Source: Croceibacterium_B sp035470785 (GTDB lineage Bacteria > Pseudomonadota > Alphaproteobacteria > Sphingomonadales > Sphingomonadaceae). Taken from it: 15,168 nucleotides of DNA. The translations under genes and the position numbers were made by a program. Shown here in pieces: positions 12,565 through 15,168 of the stretch. Under the pieces are notes generated by a model that was not told where the DNA came from, ran no database searches, and saw only the letters and a program-made list of their open reading frames with translations. Positions within the stretch are counted from its first letter, which is position 1; each line of letters opens with the position of its first letter. Location of the stretch: assembly GCA_035470785.1 (NCBI GenBank), contig DATIQN010000002.1, positions 1 through 15,168 on the forward strand, written 5' to 3'.

Positions 12565-14238
12565 TCACCCCCGGGTCTGCGGATGCACGCCCGCGATTTG
12601 CGGCTCGCCCGCTTCCGCCTGGCCGAGTAGGTCGTCGCCGGCGTCATCGCGCAGGGTTTCCAGATGCATCAAGCGCTTGACCAGCGGGGCCACCACCAGC
12701 ACCGCGACACCGAGGCCGAGGCCGATCCAGCCGATCTTGGCATACATCGCCAGAGAGGCTTCCTTGGTCATCGCCCCGCCCGCGCCGCCGATCGCCTGGC
12801 CGATCTTGCCGGCGACGAATTCGCCGCCCGCGGTGGCGAAGAACCACGCACCCATGATCAGCGAGGCCATGTAGCGCGGCGCCAGGCGGTTCATCGCCGA
12901 AAGCCCGACCGGCGACAGGCACAGCTCGCCCGTGGTCTGCAGCAGGTAAAGCAGGAATACGAGGATCGCCGGGATCATCACCCCGCCCATCAATTCCGCG
13001 CCCCACACCAGCGCCAGGAACGACAGGCCCACTTGCACCAGCCCAAGCCCGAATTTCGCCGGCGTCGAGGGTTCGAGCCCCCTGCGGCCGAGCGCGGTCC
13101 ACAACCACGCGAACAGCGGACCGAGGAGGACGATGTAGATCGGGTTGATCGACTGGAACAGCGAGGTCGGGACCCCGCCCCGGTCGACGAAGCGGTCGGT
13201 GAACAGGTTGAACGAGCCGCCCGACTGTTCGTAGATCCCCCAGAAGACCGGCTCCAGGGCTATCAGGAAGATGATCGCAAACAGTCGGTCGCGCGTTTCG
13301 CGGTCGTGCTTGAAGGCTTCGACCAGCACGTAGAGCAGCAGCGCCACGCCCGAAACCAACAGCAGGCCGCCGATCACGTTCTGGTACTGGATCAGCAGCC
13401 AGATCATCGCCACGGCCAGCACGCCGATGGCGTAAAGCAGCGTTTCCAGCCTGACTCCCATCGCCGACGCCGCCAGCCGCGCGGCATCGGGCGGTTCGCC
13501 GCGTCCGCGCAGGGCGGGCTTGCCGATAACGAAGATGATCAATCCGCACACCATGCCCACCCCGGCGAGGCCGAAGCCGTAAGCCCAGCCGACCGTTTCG
13601 CCGAGATAGCCGACGAGGATCGTGCCGAGCGCCGAGCCGACGTTCACGCCCATGTAGAAGATCGTGTAGGCACCGTCGCGGCGGACATCGGTCAGGCGAT
13701 AGAGCTGGCCGACGATGACCGAGATGTTGGCTTTCAGGAAGCCCGAGCCAACGATGATGAACGAAAGTGCCAGCCAGAACACGTTGATCGCCGGATCGGC
13801 CTGCTTGACGATCGGGTCGGCCACCCCGCGCACACCTTCGACGGCCATCAGCAAGTGGCCGAACGCCAGCAGGATGCCGCCGAACATCACCGCCTTTCGC
13901 TGCCCGAGATAGCGATCGGCGAGCCAGCCGCCGAGCACCGGGGTGATGTAGACGAGGCTGGTATATGCGCCGTAGATCAGGTTCGCCTTGCCGTCGCCGA
14001 ACAGCCACCACTTGGTGAGGTAGAGGATCAGAAGCGCGCGCATCCCGTAGTACGAGAAGCGCTCCCACATCTCTGCGTAGAACAACACGAACAGCCCGCG
14101 CGGATGGCCGACGACTTCCTCGCTCTTGCGGGAAGCGAGCAGGCCGCCAATCGCTAGCACCGCGAACAGCGATATCGCTGCGATGGCCGCGATCCAGTCG
14201 CCTTCCTGCCAACGATTGATCGGAAGGAATGAAGTCAC
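12565..14238 (-). CDS. POT/PTR2-family proton-coupled peptide transporter
   Basis: An inner-membrane symporter of the major facilitator superfamily, probably importing di- and tripeptides with protons. It has 557 residues with about 12-14 hydrophobic segments. Family signatures: AEMWERFSYYGMRALLILYL (near residues 55-74; ExxERFxYYG motif), GFLKANISVIVGQLY (PTR2 signature), FYMGVNVGSALG, EPVFWGIYEQSGGSFNLF (the Glu of this helix is linked to substrate/proton coupling in the family) and GELCLSPVGLSAMNRLAP. A GTG at 14238 is taken as start because AAGGGGA lies 8 nt upstream. The N-terminal 45 residues include an extra hydrophobic segment before the core. It is divergent from a GntR-type regulator. 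Substrate range is inferred from the family only. Confidence 0.93.
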   Translation of the reverse strand: MTSFLPINRWQEGDWIAAIAAISLFAVLAIGGLLASRKSEEVVGHPRGLFVLFYAEMWERFSYYGMRALLILYLTKWWLFGDGKANLIYGAYTSLVYITPVLGGWLADRYLGQRKAVMFGGILLAFGHLLMAVEGVRGVADPIVKQADPAINVFWLALSFIIVGSGFLKANISVIVGQLYRLTDVRRDGAYTIFYMGVNVGSALGTILVGYLGETVGWAYGFGLAGVGMVCGLIIFVIGKPALRGRGEPPDAARLAASAMGVRLETLLYAIGVLAVAMIWLLIQYQNVIGGLLLVSGVALLLYVLVEAFKHDRETRDRLFAIIFLIALEPVFWGIYEQSGGSFNLFTDRFVDRGGVPTSLFQSINPIYIVLLGPLFAWLWTALGRRGLEPSTPAKFGLGLVQVGLSFLALVWGAELMGGVMIPAILVFLLYLLQTTGELCLSPVGLSAMNRLAPRYMASLIMGAWFFATAGGEFVAGKIGQAIGGAGGAMTKEASLAMYAKIGWIGLGLGVAVLVVAPLVKRLMHLETLRDDAGDDLLGQAEAGEPQIAGVHPQTRG

Positions 14239-14246
14239 GGCGTCGG

Positions 14247-14253
14247 TCCCCTT
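14247..14253 (-). promoter_or_regulatory. Shine-Dalgarno supporting the GTG start of the peptide transporter
   Basis: AAGGGGA on the minus strand ends 8 nt before the GTG at 14238. No ATG is nearby in frame, so this site fixes the start. Confidence 0.65.
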
Positions 14254-14295
14254 GGCTGGCTAGGGCCTTGGCGGCCTCTCGCCGGGCAACCTAAC

Positions 14296-14306
14296 GGGAT
14301 AATCCC
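14296..14306. repeat. Inverted repeat in the transporter/GntR intergenic region
   Basis: GGGAT-A-ATCCC, a perfect 5-bp inverted repeat around one central base, lies in the 131-nt divergent region, 58 nt from the transporter start. It is a possible operator. Its length is compatible with a dimeric winged-helix regulator, but it could be chance. Confidence 0.3.
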
Positions 14307-14320
14307 CGCTGTGAAGCGTA

Positions 14321-14338
14321 TTTCGTTTCAGGCGAAAC
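14321..14338. repeat. Overlapping inverted repeats upstream of the GntR gene
   Basis: GTTTC (14325-14329) and GAAAC (14334-14338) are separated by AGGC. The overlapping pair TTTCG (14321-14325) / CGAAA (14333-14337) is also present. This is the more AT-rich part of the divergent region and lies 32 nt before the first GntR ATG. It is a candidate autoregulatory operator. Confidence 0.35.
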
Positions 14339-14365
14339 TGCCGCGCGGCTTGACGCGCCCGACTG

Positions 14366-14371
14366 TATTAT
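14366..14371 (+). promoter_or_regulatory. Candidate -10 element at the GntR gene start
   Basis: TATTAT matches the -10 consensus at 5 of 6 positions. A TTGACG lies at 14350-14355, but the spacing is only 10 nt, too short for a normal -35. If TATTAT is used, transcription would start near 14378, after the first ATG (14370), and translation would have to use the ATG at 14388. Confidence 0.25.
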
Positions 14372-14729
14372 GGCACTGACGCACCTGATGAGCGACGCTA
14401 ACCGCCCAGTCTACCTGAAGCTGCGCGACCTGATCGCCGCGGCGATCATCGAGGGCCGCTACCGCGAGGGCGAGATGCTGCCATCGGTGCGCGCCTTCGC
14501 CGCCGAGCAGGGCGCCAATCCGCTCACTGTTGCCAAGGCCTATTCATGGTTTCAGACCGGTGGCCTAATCGACGTTCATCGCGGGGTCGGGATGTTCGTC
14601 ACGCCGGGCGCTGCCGAGCGCTTGCGCGAAAGCGAACGGCGCCGCTTCCTCGAAGAGGATTGGCCCTCGATTCGCTCGCGGATGGACCGGCTAGGCATCG
14701 ACATGGCGGCCTTGCTCAACGAGGCGTGA
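14370..14729 (+). CDS. GntR-family transcriptional regulator, short YtrA-like type
   Basis: A DNA-binding regulator of 119 residues. The N-terminal winged helix-turn-helix spans about residues 12-80: PVYLKLRDLIAAAIIEGRY, then EGEMLPSVRAFAAEQGANPL and TVAKAYSWFQTGGLIDVHRG, the classic GntR recognition-helix pattern, followed by the wing (GVGMFVTPGA). The C-terminal part is only about 40 residues (LRESERRRFLEEDW onward, helical), too small for FadR/HutC-type ligand domains and typical of the YtrA subfamily. The ATG at 14370 is listed; an ATG at 14388 (residue 7) is an alternative favoured by the position of the TATTAT element. No Shine-Dalgarno is seen for either. It is divergent from the peptide transporter, which is a plausible target along with itself. 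A T6 run follows at 14751-14756 without a strong hairpin. Confidence 0.85.
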   Translation: MALTHLMSDANRPVYLKLRDLIAAAIIEGRYREGEMLPSVRAFAAEQGANPLTVAKAYSWFQTGGLIDVHRGVGMFVTPGAAERLRESERRRFLEEDWPSIRSRMDRLGIDMAALLNEA

Positions 14730-14883
14730 GCCCGCAAGCCGCCCTCGGACTTTTTTAGGTAACATTTGTTCATTCAACCGATTGCGCTTGGGCTTTTAGT
14801 CTGGCAATCAGGCGCTTGTGGGTCGCCTTACAGCCGCCGTTCAAGAAAACTTCGGCATTGGCTCGGAACAACGGCCGGCGATC

Positions 14884-14893
14884 GGGGGGAAGG
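14884..14893 (+). promoter_or_regulatory. Strong Shine-Dalgarno of ihfB
   Basis: A GGGGGGAAGG tract ends 6 nt before the ATG at 14900, an unusually purine-rich site in this window. The rest of the 170-nt gap upstream (14730-14883) holds a T6 run and a weak TTGCGC (14782-14787), but no convincing promoter. Confidence 0.55.
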
Positions 14894-14899
14894 TTACAG

Positions 14900-15168
14900 A
14901 TGATTAGATCGGAGCTTCTGCAGACCCTGGCTTCGGAGAACCCGGACCTGCGGCCTGAGGAAATCGAACAGGTCGTGTCGATCTTCTTCGACGAGATCGC
15001 CAAGCGTCTCGCCGAGGGCGGCCGGGTCGAGCTGCGCGGTTTCGGAGCATTTTCGACGCGCGCGCGCGAATCGCGCACCGGGCGCAACCCACGCACAGGT
15101 GAGACCGTGGCCGTGCCGTCCAAGCGGGTGCCCTATTTCAAGCCGGGCAAAGAGATGCGCGAGCGGCT
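14900..15168 (+). CDS. ihfB: Integration host factor, beta subunit (3' end outside the window)
   Basis: DNA-bending nucleoid protein that works as a heterodimer with IhfA in recombination, replication and transcription. Eighty-nine complete codons are visible, and the frame is still open at the window edge; IhfB is usually 92-95 residues, so only a few are missing. The N-terminal dimerisation helices (IRSELLQTLASENPDL, then EIEQVVSIFFDEIAKRLAEG) are followed by VELRGFGAFSTRARESR and the DNA-intercalating arm GRNPRTGE with Pro64, then PYFKPGKEMRERL. IhfB is preferred over HU because of the long Arg-rich arm, the S-K-R-V-P-Y-F-K-P-G-K ending and the IRSEL start. The start codon is supported by a strong Shine-Dalgarno. 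The order GntR-ihfB is not the common rpsA-ihfB arrangement. Confidence 0.93.
   Translation, partial: MIRSELLQTLASENPDLRPEEIEQVVSIFFDEIAKRLAEGGRVELRGFGAFSTRARESRTGRNPRTGETVAVPSKRVPYFKPGKEMRER

Noticed and set aside
11250..12647. A 465-codon minus-strand frame opposite sucC
   Set aside because: Shadow of sucC in a GC-rich context; no recognisable domain and no ribosome binding site.
12664..14157. A 497-codon plus-strand frame opposite the peptide transporter
   Set aside because: Its translation is a His/Gln/Arg/Asp-rich shadow without hydrophobic core or motifs, while the minus strand has clear POT signatures.
14735..14760. T6 run after the GntR gene as an intrinsic terminator
   Set aside because: The preceding sequence forms only a 3-bp CCG/CGG stem, too weak to call.
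14770..15123. A 117-codon minus-strand frame opposite ihfB
   Set aside because: Antisense to a certain ihfB frame, with no Shine-Dalgarno or motif.

Overview
This window is a GC-rich, densely packed piece of what looks like an alphaproteobacterial chromosome, most likely from Sphingomonadales (Sphingomonas/Erythrobacter/Novosphingobium type). The evidence is the style of the proteins (IleS, LspA, a DUF3035-like lipoprotein, a short GpmA), the gene order gpmA-purE-purK-folA-ribF-(GDPD-like)-ileS-lspA-DUF3035, and strong G/C third-position bias. The assignment is by recognition only. No phage, insertion sequence, CRISPR array or defence system is visible.

Left edge (1-470): a tRNA-Thr(GGU) gene on the minus strand is flanked by two tiny basic proteins that share a core sequence. 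One lies on the minus strand 18 nt beyond the tRNA 3' end. The other lies on the plus strand and leads into gpmA. Neither small gene is obvious from standard length cut-offs.

Main operon (502-9023, plus strand): nine genes in tight series. gpmA (glycolysis), purE and purK (the AIR to CAIR steps of purine synthesis), folA (tetrahydrofolate), ribF (FMN/FAD), a membrane-anchored GDPD-like protein with a degenerate active site, ileS, lspA and a small lipoprotein. Most junctions are 1- or 4-nt overlaps, so translational coupling is likely. The theme is core anabolism (purines, one-carbon and flavin cofactors, protein synthesis) plus lipoprotein maturation with a likely lipoprotein substrate encoded next door.

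Middle (9031-11263, minus strand): a CNNM/CorC-type transporter-like protein with CBS domains, and a CysQ-like 3'(2'),5'-bisphosphate nucleotidase. A GC-rich hairpin lies between them.

Right part: sucC (plus strand, without sucD beside it) converges on a POT/PTR2-family peptide transporter (minus strand). That transporter is divergent from a short GntR-family (YtrA-like) repressor, and their shared promoter region contains two inverted repeats. The window ends inside ihfB (integration host factor beta), whose last few codons are cut off.

Most of the window is ordinary housekeeping DNA. The points worth a second look are the paired mini-proteins around tRNA-Thr, the imperfect acceptor stem of that tRNA, the GDPD-like protein that lacks both catalytic histidines, and a short AT-shifted stretch inside the ileS editing-domain coding sequence.
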